A stretch of DNA of 64,000 nucleotides from Nonomuraea thailandensis (GCF_024172165.1 NZ_JAMZEB010000002.1:8778501-8842500); one strand, 5' to 3'; positions 42,783 through 54,699 are shown, counted from the first letter of the stretch. A program made the numbers and translations. The notes: a model not told the origin generated them from the letters alone.

Positions 42783-42840
42783 GGGCAGCATCGTGCCACC
42801 ATCGGGGTGCCGGGGCCATGCCCATGACGCAACGGGCAGC

Positions 42841-43662
42841 TCAGCCCACGGCCCGCACGTGCACCACGTCGCCCGCGCTCAGGGTGTACCGCTCGCCGCC
42901 GGACTCCAGCTGCAGGTGGCCCGAGCCGTCCACGCCGGTCGCGAGCCCGGTCAGCGTCTGCCCGCCCGGCAGCTCCACCCTGACCTGGCGGCCCACCGTG
43001 GCGCTGACGGCGAGGTAGGCCGCGCGCAGCCCCGACGCGTCGGCGTCGCCCTTGGCCTCCGTCCACTCCCGGTAGTGGGCCTCGACCTCCCTGAGCACGG
43101 CGCGCAGCAGCGGGTCACGGTCGAGGCAGGCCCCCTCCGCGATGCTCAGCGAGGTGGCCGTCTCGGTGGGCAGCTCGTCGGGGCGGAGGGTGACGTTCAG
43201 GCCCATGCCGATGACGACCGCGTCGTCCACCCGCTCGGCCAGCACCCCGGCCAGCTTGCGCTCGCCGATCAGCAGGTCGTTGGGCCACTTGAGGCCCACC
43301 TCGACCTCCGCCAGGCGGCGTACGGCGGAGGCGGCGGCCACGCCGTACAGGAGCGACAGCCAGCCCTGCGCCAGCGGCGGCACGCCGGGCCTGAGCAGGA
43401 TCGAGAACGTCAGCCCTGAACGGGGCGGCGCCGACCAGGTGCGGCCCAGCCGCCCGCGGCCGGCCTGCTGCGCCTCCGCGACCAGCACCGTGCCTTCGGG
43501 CGCGCCGCCCCTGGCCGCCTCGGCCAGGTCGGCGTTGGTGGAGCCGGTGCTGTCGACGACGGTGACACCGGTCCACATCGAGCCCGGGCGGACCAGGGCC
43601 CGGTTGAGCGACGCCTCGGACAGCGGCGGGCGGTCGAGGTCGGAGTAGCGTGAGTCGGCCAT
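42841..43662 (-). CDS. birA: Biotin-[acetyl-CoA carboxylase] ligase
   Basis: A 273-aa biotin protein ligase that loads biotin onto acyl-CoA carboxylases such as the propionyl-CoA carboxylase encoded further right. It has the biotinyl-AMP loop AGRGRLGRTWSAPPRSGLTF, the VGLKWPNDLLIGERKLAGVL motif and a C-terminal SH3-like domain. It lacks the N-terminal DNA-binding domain of bifunctional BirA, so it is not a repressor. Start 43662 (MADSRYSDL) has GGGGAG directly against the ATG, an unusually short spacing, so the exact start is not certain. Confidence 0.92.
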   Translation of the reverse strand: MADSRYSDLDRPPLSEASLNRALVRPGSMWTGVTVVDSTGSTNADLAEAARGGAPEGTVLVAEAQQAGRGRLGRTWSAPPRSGLTFSILLRPGVPPLAQGWLSLLYGVAAASAVRRLAEVEVGLKWPNDLLIGERKLAGVLAERVDDAVVIGMGLNVTLRPDELPTETATSLSIAEGACLDRDPLLRAVLREVEAHYREWTEAKGDADASGLRAAYLAVSATVGRQVRVELPGGQTLTGLATGVDGSGHLQLESGGERYTLSAGDVVHVRAVG

Positions 43663-43717
43663 CTCCCCATCTTGGCTGATGACGGGCGCGGCGAGGCCGA
43701 AGAGGCAAGATGGTGGG

Positions 43718-44557
43718 GTGAGCGAGCGCCCCGGGCCGACCACCCGGATCAGGATCACGGAGCTGTCCGGCCCGGCCGCCCGTCAGCGGCGCGACGACCT
43801 GGCCACGGAGGAGCCGCTGGAGCTCCGCCTCACCGCCCCCGACGGCACGCGCAGGACGGTGGCGATCACCATGCGCACGCCGGGGCACGACTTCGAGCTG
43901 GCCGCCGGCTTCCTGCACGGCGAGGGCCTGGTGCGCCACGGCGACGTCGCGTCGATCGCGTACTGCACCGACGAGGACCTGCCGCCCGAGGCCCGCTACA
44001 ACACCGTCACGGTGCGCCTGCGCGGCCCGGTGCCCGACCTGCCCGCGCTCGACCGCCACTTCCTCACCTCCAGCGCCTGCGGCGTCTGCGGCTCGGCGAG
44101 CCTCGACGCGCTGCGCGACCGCTGCGCCTCCGTCCCCCGCGGCTCGCTCGCGCTGGCTCCCGAGGTGCTGTACGGGCTGCCGGACGCGTTGCGCGCGGCC
44201 CAGGGCGGGTTCGGCAAGACGGGCGGCCTGCACGCCGCCGGGCTGTTCGCGCGCGACGGCGCCCTGGCCGCGGCCCGCGAGGACGTGGGCCGCCACAACG
44301 CGGTGGACAAGCTGGTCGGCTGGGCGTCCATGGCCGGGCGGTTGCCGCTGGCCGAGCACGTGCTCATGGTCAGCGGGCGGGCCAGCTACGAGATCATGCA
44401 GAAGGCGCTGGCGGCGGGCGTCCCGGTGGTGTGCGCGGTGTCGGCGCCGTCGTCGCTGGCGGTGGAGCTGGCCAGGGAGTTCGGGCTGACGCTGGTGGGG
44501 TTCCTGCGCGGGGAGCGCTGCAACGTGTACGCGGGCGCGGAAAGAATCATCGCCTAA
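43718..44557 (+). CDS. fdhD: Formate dehydrogenase accessory sulfurtransferase FdhD
   Basis: A 279-aa protein that passes sulfur from IscS to the molybdenum cofactor of formate dehydrogenase. The reactive cysteines are in SSACGVCGSASL; the family segments GGLHAAGLF and EDVGRHNAVDKLVGW and VSGRASYEIMQKALAAGVPV are present. GTG 43718 is the best start. No formate dehydrogenase gene lies in the window. It is divergent from birA. Confidence 0.93.
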   Translation: MSERPGPTTRIRITELSGPAARQRRDDLATEEPLELRLTAPDGTRRTVAITMRTPGHDFELAAGFLHGEGLVRHGDVASIAYCTDEDLPPEARYNTVTVRLRGPVPDLPALDRHFLTSSACGVCGSASLDALRDRCASVPRGSLALAPEVLYGLPDALRAAQGGFGKTGGLHAAGLFARDGALAAAREDVGRHNAVDKLVGWASMAGRLPLAEHVLMVSGRASYEIMQKALAAGVPVVCAVSAPSSLAVELAREFGLTLVGFLRGERCNVYAGAERIIA

Positions 44558-44560
44558 CTG

Positions 44561-44615
44561 TGGAATGAAGCATTCCGTTCTGTTACTCTTAGAACAGAAC
44601 GAAACATTCCGTTCC
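44561..44615. promoter_or_regulatory. Dense operator/promoter region of the epoxide hydrolase gene
   Basis: GTTCTGTT (44577-44584) and AACAGAAC (44593-44600) form a perfect 8-bp dyad with an 8-bp spacer. On either side, GAATGAAGCATTC and AACATTCCGTTCC repeat the ATTCCGTTC sequence. Such overlapping A+T-rich palindromes fit a TetR-type operator, but no regulator gene lies next to it. Confidence 0.6.
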
Positions 44616-44631
44616 TTCTGGAGGTCAGATC

Positions 44632-45714
44632 ATGAGCAGCATCACCCCCTTCCGCGTCGAGATCCCCCAGACCGACCTCGACGACCTCCAGGCCCGTCTC
44701 GCCCTGACCCGCTTCGCCGACGAGATCCCCGGCGCCGACCAGGGCGTCAGCGTCGAGCGGGTCAAGCGGCTGGTCACGCACTGGCGCGACGGCTTCGACT
44801 GGCGGGCCGTGGAGGCCCGGCTCAACGCCCACCCGCAGTTCACCACCGAGATCGACGGCCAGAACATCCACTTCCTGCACGTCCGCTCCGACAACCCCGA
44901 CGCGCTCGCCCTGATCCTCACCCACGGCTGGCCCGGCTCCATCGCCGAGTACCTGCGCGCCGTCGAGCCCCTGTCGCGCCACTTCCACCTGGTCATCCCG
45001 TCGCTGCCCGGCTACGGCTTCTCGGGCCCGACGCGCGAGCTGGGCTGGAACAACCAGCGCATCGCCAGGGCCTGGGCCGAGCTGATGGCGCGGCTCGGCT
45101 ACGAGCGCTACGGCGCGGTCGGCAACGACGGCGGCTCGATGATCTCCCCCGAGATCGGCAGGATCGACCCGGAGCACGTGGTGGGCGTGCACGTCACGCA
45201 GATCTTCTCCTTCCCGTCGGGCGACCCGGCCGAGTTCGCCGAGCTGAGCGAGGAGGACCAGGCGGGGCTGGCGGTGCTCGACTGGTTCTGGAAGGAGAAG
45301 GGCGCGTTCAACGTGCTGCAGTCGCAGCAGCCGCAGACGCTCGCGCACGCCATCGTCGACTCGCCCGCCGGCCTCGTCGGCTGGCTGGCCCAGCTCTTCG
45401 ACGAGGACCTGGACGACGACTTCGTGGTGACCAACGCGGCCATCCACTGGCTCACCGGCACCGCCGGCTCGGCGCTGCGCCTCTACTGGGAGAACTCCCG
45501 CGCCGAGCAGCCCAAGGAGCCGACGACCGTGCCGACGGCGCTGGCCATGGGCGAGGGCGACTTCAAGTCCATCCGCCGCTTCGCCGAGCGCGACCACGCC
45601 GGCATCGTCTCCTGGAAGACCCTCCCGGCCCCGGCCCGCGGCCACTACACGGCGCACACCGCCACGGAGGCCCTCACCTCGGACGTGATCGCCTTCTTCC
45701 GCAGCATCGGCTAG
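44632..45714 (+). CDS. Epoxide hydrolase (EHN-domain alpha/beta hydrolase)
   Basis: A 360-aa enzyme. An N-terminal EHN domain (PFRVEIPQTDLDDLQARLAL, and HWRDGFDWRAVEARLN) precedes the alpha/beta-hydrolase fold: oxyanion region LTHGWPGSIAEYL, nucleophile Asp in AVGNDGGSMISPEIGR, and a late HAGIVSWKTL region. It adds water to epoxides; the substrate is unknown. GGAGG precedes the ATG. Confidence 0.9.
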   Translation: MSSITPFRVEIPQTDLDDLQARLALTRFADEIPGADQGVSVERVKRLVTHWRDGFDWRAVEARLNAHPQFTTEIDGQNIHFLHVRSDNPDALALILTHGWPGSIAEYLRAVEPLSRHFHLVIPSLPGYGFSGPTRELGWNNQRIARAWAELMARLGYERYGAVGNDGGSMISPEIGRIDPEHVVGVHVTQIFSFPSGDPAEFAELSEEDQAGLAVLDWFWKEKGAFNVLQSQQPQTLAHAIVDSPAGLVGWLAQLFDEDLDDDFVVTNAAIHWLTGTAGSALRLYWENSRAEQPKEPTTVPTALAMGEGDFKSIRRFAERDHAGIVSWKTLPAPARGHYTAHTATEALTSDVIAFFRSIG

Positions 45715-45717
45715 GCA

Positions 45718-45757
45718 CGAAAAAAGGCGCCCCCCTCGCTCGGGGGGGGCGCCTTCT
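45718..45757. terminator. Bidirectional terminator
   Basis: AAGGCGCCCCCC and GGGGGGGGCGCCTT form a long stem around a short loop, preceded by a run of A residues. It lies between the convergent epoxide hydrolase and ppc genes and should stop both. Confidence 0.85.
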
Positions 45758-45764
45758 CGTGGCG

Positions 45765-48386
<2,622 letters not shown>

Positions 48387-48454
48387 GTTTCGAAGGGTAT
48401 CGAGTCGGTTCCGGCCGACGTAGACCGGTCTCAGTTATTGGACTAGACCACTGG

Positions 48455-50014
48455 TCACGTGGGCTTCGAGACGGCCGCGAGCAGCTCCGGCGTACGGGCG
48501 AAGCCGATCCTGGCGGCCAGCCGCCGGCCGAGCATCTCGGCCAGCAGGCCGTAGAACGGCGCCAGGACGGACACCCAGAGGAGCCCGAACAGGAGCGGCA
48601 CCACGATCGGCAGCGCGAGCAGTCCGATCCCGACCGTGGCCCCCATCGCGGAGGCGAACGCCAGCCCGCCCTGGCCTGGGGCGGCGCCGCTGAAGGCGTT
48701 CATCCGCTCGGGCGCGGTGTACGGCAGCACCACGCTGGTCACGGAGCCGACGCCGAGCCCGATCCCGAGCGCGCCCCAGCCGGTCAGCATGCCGGGCAGG
48801 ATCGCGCCCGGCTGCCCGGCGAGCAGGCCTGTCGCGACGGCGATGGCGGCGATCAGCGGCACGGCGACCAGCGCGTTGGCCAGGTGCCGGCCGGCCAGGT
48901 CGGTGATCAGGCCGCGCTCGGAGCCGAAGGCGACGGCGTTCATCCAGAGCGAGCGGCCGTCGATGCCGAACGCGTTGATCGACTGCAACGCGATCATCAG
49001 CGCGCCCGCGCCGGACAGGGTGATCGGCATGGCGGCGCCGGCCTCGGCCGTCCTGGTCAGGGAGAACGACAGCACGATCGTCACGAGGACCGCGCTGAAC
49101 CAGCCCACCCGGTAGCGGGGGTCGCGCCTGATGTACTTCAGCTCCTTGGTCACCACCGCCGCCAGCGGCCCGTCCGGCAGGAACCGGTCGATCAGGCCGC
49201 TCTCCCTGCGTACGGAGGCGGCCTGGGTGGAGACGTCGGGCGTGACCAGGGCGCGGGCGAGCGCCTTGATCCACAGCCAGGCCAGCGCCACGGTGAGCAG
49301 CGCCACGAGGACCACCTCGGCCAGCCCGGCCAGGCCGCCGTCGGCGATGGCGTGGGCCAGCATGCCGGGCGGGGTCCAGCGCAGCACGGCCGCCATCGCG
49401 TGCAGCATGGCCGCCGGGTCGCCGAAGCCGCCGTTCATCAGCAGGTTGGGCAGCTGGGCGAGCAGCACGACGAGCAGCGCGGCCACGGCCAGCACGTCGC
49501 GCCCGCGACGGGTGCGCAGCGCGCTGGACAGCGCCGTGGTGATCAGCCGGGACGCCACCACGCACAGCGCGAACTGCACCAGCACGGCCGGCACCCCGAG
49601 CAGCCAGCCGCCCGCGCCGGAGGCCAGCCCGACCAGGGCGCCGAACGTCACGATCAGCATCGCCGCCGGCCAGACGCCGGTCACGGACGCGGTGAACAGG
49701 CCGACCGCCAGCCGGCGCGTCCTCAGCGGGAACAGCGACAGCTTGGCCGGGTCGAGCGTGTCGTCCAGGCCGAACGCCATCAGCGGCACGACCATCCAGC
49801 CGAACAGGAAGGAGGCGAAGGCCACGATCACGAGCGAGGAGGAGATGTCCGGGGGCGCCAGCCGCAGCAGGCTCATCAGGAAGAAGCCGAGCACGGCCAG
49901 CCCGGCGGCGGCGACGAGGGTGAAGATGAAGCCGAGCTTGCGCTGGAGGTCACCGCGCAGGTTGCCGGCCATCAGCCGCAGCTTGAGCCGCGCGAAGAGC
50001 GCGACGGTGCTCAC
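48455..50014 (-). CDS. ABC transporter permease
   Basis: A 519-aa membrane protein with about 12 hydrophobic helices and no motifs of importers, consistent with an ABC-2-type exporter subunit. GTG 50014 overlaps the ATPase stop by 4 bp (GTGA), so subunits are made together. The substrate is unknown. Confidence 0.85.
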   Translation of the reverse strand: MSTVALFARLKLRLMAGNLRGDLQRKLGFIFTLVAAAGLAVLGFFLMSLLRLAPPDISSSLVIVAFASFLFGWMVVPLMAFGLDDTLDPAKLSLFPLRTRRLAVGLFTASVTGVWPAAMLIVTFGALVGLASGAGGWLLGVPAVLVQFALCVVASRLITTALSSALRTRRGRDVLAVAALLVVLLAQLPNLLMNGGFGDPAAMLHAMAAVLRWTPPGMLAHAIADGGLAGLAEVVLVALLTVALAWLWIKALARALVTPDVSTQAASVRRESGLIDRFLPDGPLAAVVTKELKYIRRDPRYRVGWFSAVLVTIVLSFSLTRTAEAGAAMPITLSGAGALMIALQSINAFGIDGRSLWMNAVAFGSERGLITDLAGRHLANALVAVPLIAAIAVATGLLAGQPGAILPGMLTGWGALGIGLGVGSVTSVVLPYTAPERMNAFSGAAPGQGGLAFASAMGATVGIGLLALPIVVPLLFGLLWVSVLAPFYGLLAEMLGRRLAARIGFARTPELLAAVSKPT

Positions 50015-50796
50015 GAGCCGGCCTCGGGCGGCCTGGCGCCGAGCCAGGTCAGGCCCGACTCGCCGCCGCTGTGCGGGGAACGGCCGACGAGCTCAAGGAA
50101 GGCCTGGTTGAGCGAGGGACGGTCGCCGCGCACGTCCGCCAGCGTGCCCTGCGCGACGATGTGCCCCGCGCTCATCACCGACACCCAGTCGCACAGCCGC
50201 TCGACCAGATCCATCACGTGGCTGGAGAAGATGACGGTGGAGCCGGAGGCGGTGAAGCGCCGCAGCACCTCGGTCAGCGTGTTGGCGCTGACCGGGTCGA
50301 CGCCTTCGAACGGCTCGTCGAGGAAGAGCACCGACGGGTTGTGCAGCAGCGCGGCGGCCAGGCCGATCTTCTTGCGCATGCCGGTGGAGTAGTCGACGAC
50401 GAGCTTGTCGGCGGCGTCGGCCAGGTCCATCACGGCCAGCAGCTCGCCCGCGCGCTGCTCGACCTCGGCCTTGGGGATGCCGCGCAGCCTGCCGTTGTAG
50501 AGGAGCAGCTCGCGCCCCGACAGCCGCTCGAACAGCCGTAACCCCTCGGGCAGCACCCCGATGCGCGCCTTGACCTCGACGGGGTCGCGCCAGACGTGAA
50601 ACCCGTCCACCTCGGCGGAGCCGCCGTCGGGACGGAGCAGCCCGGTGATCATGCTGAGGGTGGTCGTCTTGCCCGCCCCGTTGGGCCCGACCAGGCCCGC
50701 GAAGCTCCCGGCGGGGACCACGAGGTCCACCCCCGCGACGGCGATCTGCTGCCCGTAGCGTTTGAACAGGGCGTGCGTGCGAACCGCGTCCGACAT
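50011..50796 (-). CDS. ABC transporter ATP-binding protein
   Basis: A 261-aa ATPase. Walker A GPNGAGKTT, Q-loop region GVLPEGLRLFERLSG, a signature-like YSTGMRKKIGLAAALLHNP (the usual LSGGQ is replaced by YSTGM, as in drug- and Na+-exporter-type ATPases), Walker B VLFLDEPFEGVDP and the H-loop SSHVMDLVERL. It drives the permease encoded immediately downstream. Confidence 0.93.
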   Translation of the reverse strand: MSDAVRTHALFKRYGQQIAVAGVDLVVPAGSFAGLVGPNGAGKTTTLSMITGLLRPDGGSAEVDGFHVWRDPVEVKARIGVLPEGLRLFERLSGRELLLYNGRLRGIPKAEVEQRAGELLAVMDLADAADKLVVDYSTGMRKKIGLAAALLHNPSVLFLDEPFEGVDPVSANTLTEVLRRFTASGSTVIFSSHVMDLVERLCDWVSVMSAGHIVAQGTLADVRGDRPSLNQAFLELVGRSPHSGGESGLTWLGARPPEAGS

Positions 50797-50832
50797 GGCT
50801 CCACTCTAGGAGGAGGGGCTAGCCTTGCGCGC

Positions 50833-52419
50833 ATGAGCACTGCGGAGGAGATGCCGGAACGGCCGGATGTTCACACCACCGCTGGGAAGATCGCCGACCT
50901 GGAGCGGCGACTCGACGAGGCCGTGCACGCGGGCTCGTCGGCGGCGGTCGACAAGCAGCACGCCAAGGGCAAGATGACGGCCAGGGAGCGGGTGCTCGCC
51001 CTGCTGGACGAGGGCTCGTTCGTGGAGTTCGACGAGTTCGCCAGGCACCGGTCCACCATGTTCGGGATGGACGAGCGCAGGCCGTACGGCGACGGCGTCA
51101 TCACCGGGCACGGCACGGTCGACGGCCGGCAGGTGTGCGTGTTCTCCCAGGACGTGACGGTGTTCGGCGGCTCGCTCGGCGAGGTGTACGGCGAGAAGAT
51201 CGTCAAGGTGCTGGACCTGGCGGTCAAGACGGGCTGCCCGATCATCGGCATCAACGAGGGCGGCGGCGCGCGCATCCAGGAGGGCGTGGTCGCGCTCGGC
51301 CTGTACGCCGAGATCTTCAAGCGCAACGTGCACGCCTCCGGCGTGATCCCGCAGATCTCGCTCATCATGGGCGCCGCGGCCGGCGGCCACGTCTACTCCC
51401 CCGCGCTGACCGACTTCGTGGTGATGGTGGACCAGACGTCGCAGATGTTCATCACCGGGCCCGACGTGATCAAGACGGTGACGGGCGAGGAGGTCACGTT
51501 CGAGGAGCTCGGCGGGGCCCACACGCACAACACCAGGTCGGGGGTGGCCCACTACGAGGCCTCCGACGAGCGGGACGCGCTGGAGTACGTCAAGGCGCTG
51601 CTGTCGTACCTGCCGTCGAACAACCTGGACGAGGCCCCGGCGTACGAGCCCGCGGCGGAGCTCGATCCCGACCCGGAGCTCGACGAGGTGATCCCCGACT
51701 CGCCGAACCAGCCGTACGACATGCACCACGTGATCGAGCACGTGCTGGACGACGGGGAGTTCCTGGAGGTCCACGCGCTGTTCGCGCCGAACGTGGTGGT
51801 CGGGTACGGCCGGCTGGACGGCCAGCCGGTGGGCGTGGTGGCCAACCAGCCCATGCATTTCGCTGGATGTCTGGATATCAACGCATCCGAGAAGGCCGCA
51901 AGATTTATTCGAACATGTGATGCCTTTAATATTCCAATCCTGACTTTTGTAGATGTACCGGGTTTCCTTCCCGGCACCGATCAGGAATGGAACGGAATCA
52001 TCCGGCGCGGCGCCAAGCTCCTGTACGCCTACGCCGAGGCCACCGTGCCGCTGATCACGGTCATCACCCGCAAGGCGTACGGCGGCGCGTACGACGTCAT
52101 GGGCTCCAAGCACCTGGGCGCGGACGTGAACCTGGCCTGGCCCACCGCGCAGATCGCGGTCATGGGCGCGCAGGGCGCGGTCAACATCCTCCACCGTCGC
52201 AGGCTGGCCGGAGCCGCGGATCCCGAGGCCGAGCGGGCCGCTCTGGTCACCGAGTACGAGGACACGTTGGCCAACCCGTACATCGCGGCCGAGCGCGGCT
52301 ACGTGGACGCGGTGATCCGGCCGTCCGAAACCCGGCCCCAGGTCATCCGGGCGCTGCGCGCCCTGCGGAACAAGCGGATGACGCTGCCCCCGAAGAAGCA
52401 TGGGAACATTCCGCTATGA
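50833..52419 (+). CDS. Acyl-CoA (propionyl-CoA) carboxylase beta subunit
   Basis: A 528-aa carboxyltransferase subunit that moves the carboxyl group from biotin to propionyl- or acetyl-CoA. It has the N-terminal KGKMTARERVLALLDEGSFV, oxyanion regions GGGARIQEGV and GAAAGGHVYSPALTDF, and the C-terminal domain GFLPGTDQEW and GGAYDVMGSKHLGADV. It is followed by the epsilon subunit gene with a 4-bp overlap. An island of 35% G+C (51901-51960; atypical codons over about 51853-52000) interrupts otherwise very G+C-rich codon use. Confidence 0.94.
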   Translation: MSTAEEMPERPDVHTTAGKIADLERRLDEAVHAGSSAAVDKQHAKGKMTARERVLALLDEGSFVEFDEFARHRSTMFGMDERRPYGDGVITGHGTVDGRQVCVFSQDVTVFGGSLGEVYGEKIVKVLDLAVKTGCPIIGINEGGGARIQEGVVALGLYAEIFKRNVHASGVIPQISLIMGAAAGGHVYSPALTDFVVMVDQTSQMFITGPDVIKTVTGEEVTFEELGGAHTHNTRSGVAHYEASDERDALEYVKALLSYLPSNNLDEAPAYEPAAELDPDPELDEVIPDSPNQPYDMHHVIEHVLDDGEFLEVHALFAPNVVVGYGRLDGQPVGVVANQPMHFAGCLDINASEKAARFIRTCDAFNIPILTFVDVPGFLPGTDQEWNGIIRRGAKLLYAYAEATVPLITVITRKAYGGAYDVMGSKHLGADVNLAWPTAQIAVMGAQGAVNILHRRRLAGAADPEAERAALVTEYEDTLANPYIAAERGYVDAVIRPSETRPQVIRALRALRNKRMTLPPKKHGNIPL

Positions 52420-52616
52420 CGCCGCACCTGCGCATAGTCCGAGGGGACGCCACGCCGGAGGAGATCGCGGCGCTCGCGGCCGTCCTGGCCTCCCGCCGCG
52501 CCGAACCGGAGCCGAGCCGTACGCCGAGAAGACAAACATGGCGAAACCCGGCTAGAGCCATGCGTAAGCCTGTCGCACCAGGGAAGTCGGCATGGCGGAT
52601 GAGCGCACTACCCTAG
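52416..52616 (+). CDS. accE: Acyl-CoA carboxylase epsilon subunit
   Basis: A 66-aa protein with the epsilon-subunit core LRIVRGDATPEEIAALAAVL, which supports assembly of the actinobacterial carboxylase. The tail is basic and Pro/Arg-rich (TPRRQTWRNPARAMRKPVAP). ATG 52416 overlaps the beta-subunit stop as ATGA. Confidence 0.9.
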   Translation: MTPHLRIVRGDATPEEIAALAAVLASRRAEPEPSRTPRRQTWRNPARAMRKPVAPGKSAWRMSALP

Positions 52617-52723
52617 ATAGATCCTGGGAATCGGGTGTCAAGTTCCCCGGGAGTTGGGACTATCTAGAGAAAGTAGGCGTATATAGTCGGCCGATCAACT
52701 AACACCGCGGCCTGGAGGACGAC

Positions 52724-53665
52724 ATGGCCATCCCAGACCTCATGCCGCATCCTGTGGCAGCCAAGTACGCCGTCCTAGTGGATGTCGGTTATCTGTACGC
52801 GGCGGCAGGTGAAGTGCTGCTGGGCGCGAAGGAGCGCAAGGAATATCGGGTGGCCGCCGATGAGCTCATCCAGAGTCTACAGAAACATGCAGAGGAACGC
52901 ATTTCGGGCGAGCTTCTGCGGATCTATTGGTATGACGCAGCCCGTGATCGCGTGCCCACCGTCGACCAGCGTGTCATAGCTCAGCTCCCGTGGGTCAAGG
53001 TGCGGCTCGGCAACCTGAACGCCCGCGGCCAGCAGAAGGGTGTGGACGCGCAGATCCGGAGCGATCTGGAGGCACTGGCCAGGCATCACGCGGTCACTGA
53101 CACGATCCTGCTGGCGGGTGATGAGGACATGGTCCCGGCGGTGGAGGCCGCGCAGGCGTACGGCGTGCGCATCCACCTGTGGGGCGTCGAGCCGCCTTAC
53201 GGCACCAACCAGGCCGAGCGCCTGGTGTGGGAGTCCGACACCGTGGAAGTGATCAGCGCCGATTTCCTAAGACCGTTTTTCAGCCGTGCTCCCCAGCCCG
53301 TTCCCGTCACTCCGCCGGCCGCCGCTCCCTCGCCCGCGCAGGTCTTCGCCGGGCGCGCCCCCGTCAAGCCGCACGCGAAACCCGGCCAGGTCGCCAAGCT
53401 GGGGCCGAGCAGACCGCGTGTGGAGGACGTGGGCGAGCACGTCGCCCAGAAGTGGATACTGACCCGCGGGCGTGACAACATCCGCGATCTGCTTCCCGGC
53501 CCCATCCTGCCCACCGTGATCGACACCGAGCTGCTGATCGAGGCGGAGAAGGAGCTCGGGCACTCGCTGCGGCCCTACCCGGAGGCGCGGGTGTGGCTGC
53601 GTGACGGGTTCTGGGCGCGGGTCTACCGGGAGTTCGATCTGGGGGTGGGCGTCTCGTCCAAGTAG
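52724..53665 (+). CDS. NYN-domain (PIN-like) protein
   Basis: A 313-aa protein with an N-terminal NYN/LabA-like nuclease domain: VLVDVGYLYAAAGEVLLG with the first Asp, YWYDAARDR, QKGVDAQIRSDLEAL and ILLAGDEDMVPAVEAAQAYG. The C-terminal third after a Pro/Ala-rich linker has LGPSRPRVEDVGEHVAQKWI and looks like a separate small domain. NYN proteins are predicted RNases. GGAGG precedes the ATG by about 7 bases. It overlaps the convergent ArsR-type gene by 43 bp. Confidence 0.87.
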   Translation: MAIPDLMPHPVAAKYAVLVDVGYLYAAAGEVLLGAKERKEYRVAADELIQSLQKHAEERISGELLRIYWYDAARDRVPTVDQRVIAQLPWVKVRLGNLNARGQQKGVDAQIRSDLEALARHHAVTDTILLAGDEDMVPAVEAAQAYGVRIHLWGVEPPYGTNQAERLVWESDTVEVISADFLRPFFSRAPQPVPVTPPAAAPSPAQVFAGRAPVKPHAKPGQVAKLGPSRPRVEDVGEHVAQKWILTRGRDNIRDLLPGPILPTVIDTELLIEAEKELGHSLRPYPEARVWLRDGFWARVYREFDLGVGVSSK

Positions 53666-54639
53666 GCGCGGGGGCCGGGGTCCAGGAGGGCCTCGGCTAT
53701 CGCCGTGCGGGCGTACAGGACGTATCGCCCCGTCCGGTGTGCCGTGCACAGGCCGGCCCTGCGCAGCGCGGTGAGGTGCTGGTTCGCGCCCGGCTCCGAC
53801 AGCCCGGCGCGCCGGGCCAGCTCGCGGGTGGAGGCCGGCTGGTCGAGCTCGGCCAGCAGCCGCGCGCGGGTCCTGCCCAGCACGACGGCCAGCGCCTGCG
53901 GCGGCTCCAGCTCGCGGCGCTCCCAGAGCGTCGCCACGCCGCGCGGCGCGTACCGCACGGTCGGCTGGTACGGCGGCACCGTCACCGAGAACACCTTCGG
54001 CCAGACGAACACGCTCGGCACCAGCAGCAGCCCGAGGCCGCGCAGCGGGCGCTCGCCGGAGACGTGGCGGTGCCGGATGCTCAGCCTCCCGTCGTGCCAG
54101 GTGACGGCCTCGTCCAGGTCGGCCAGCATGCGCTGCGCGCCGCCCTCGGCCAGCAGCCTGGCCCGGTACAGGATCTCGCCCTCCAGCAGGGCCCTGATGC
54201 GCGGCCAGTACGGAGCCAGCGCCGCCTGCCAGTAGTCCGTGACCTCGGCGGCCAGCCGTTCCAGCCCCTTCTCCGGGTCGTCGTGGAGCGCCTGCACCCG
54301 TTTCGTGCGCGGACCGGGCACCTCGTCCAGATCCGGGCGCACCCGGGCGGCCGCGCCGCGCATGGTGGCGAGTTCGAGCTCCAGGTCCGGCATGGACGTG
54401 GACGGCGGGGTGCAGGTGAAGCCCGCGATCGTGATCGTCGGCACCGGGACGAGGTCGGCCAGCAACCGCCACTGCACGTCCGCCAGGCGGCGGCGCACCT
54501 GCTCGGCCCAGGGGCGCAGGAGCGGGTGCGCGGACGGGTCCTTCAGCACGCGCACGCTGGCCACGACCTCGCCCAGCGGGGAGATCGCGAAGCGGGTGTT
54601 CGCGATGTCGTGGGCGGTGAAGACGAGGTCGAGGGCCAT
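53623..54639 (-). CDS. ArsR-type HTH regulator with N-terminal DUF5937
   Basis: A 338-aa regulator. The first 250 residues (FTAHDIANTRFAISPLGEVV and onward) match the DUF5937 domain of actinobacterial ArsR-like proteins; the C-terminus is a winged helix (STRELARRAGLSEPGANQHL, then HRTGRYVLYART). It is divergent from the MFS exporter with a dyad between them, so repression of that exporter is likely. Confidence 0.88.
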   Translation of the reverse strand: MALDLVFTAHDIANTRFAISPLGEVVASVRVLKDPSAHPLLRPWAEQVRRRLADVQWRLLADLVPVPTITIAGFTCTPPSTSMPDLELELATMRGAAARVRPDLDEVPGPRTKRVQALHDDPEKGLERLAAEVTDYWQAALAPYWPRIRALLEGEILYRARLLAEGGAQRMLADLDEAVTWHDGRLSIRHRHVSGERPLRGLGLLLVPSVFVWPKVFSVTVPPYQPTVRYAPRGVATLWERRELEPPQALAVVLGRTRARLLAELDQPASTRELARRAGLSEPGANQHLTALRRAGLCTAHRTGRYVLYARTAIAEALLDPGPRAYLDETPTPRSNSR

Positions 54640-54660
54640 TGGATTCGCGGCTCACTTAAT

Positions 54661-54691
54661 CGATGGCACCATTGCCGACATTTCACCATCG
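54661..54691. promoter_or_regulatory. Putative operator between the ArsR-type and MFS genes
   Basis: CGATGG (54661-54666) and CCATCG (54686-54691) form a dyad in the 60-bp divergent interval. The right arm reaches to about 9 bp before the MFS start, so a bound repressor would cover the promoter or start region. Confidence 0.45.
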
Positions 54692-54699
54692 TGGCGGAC

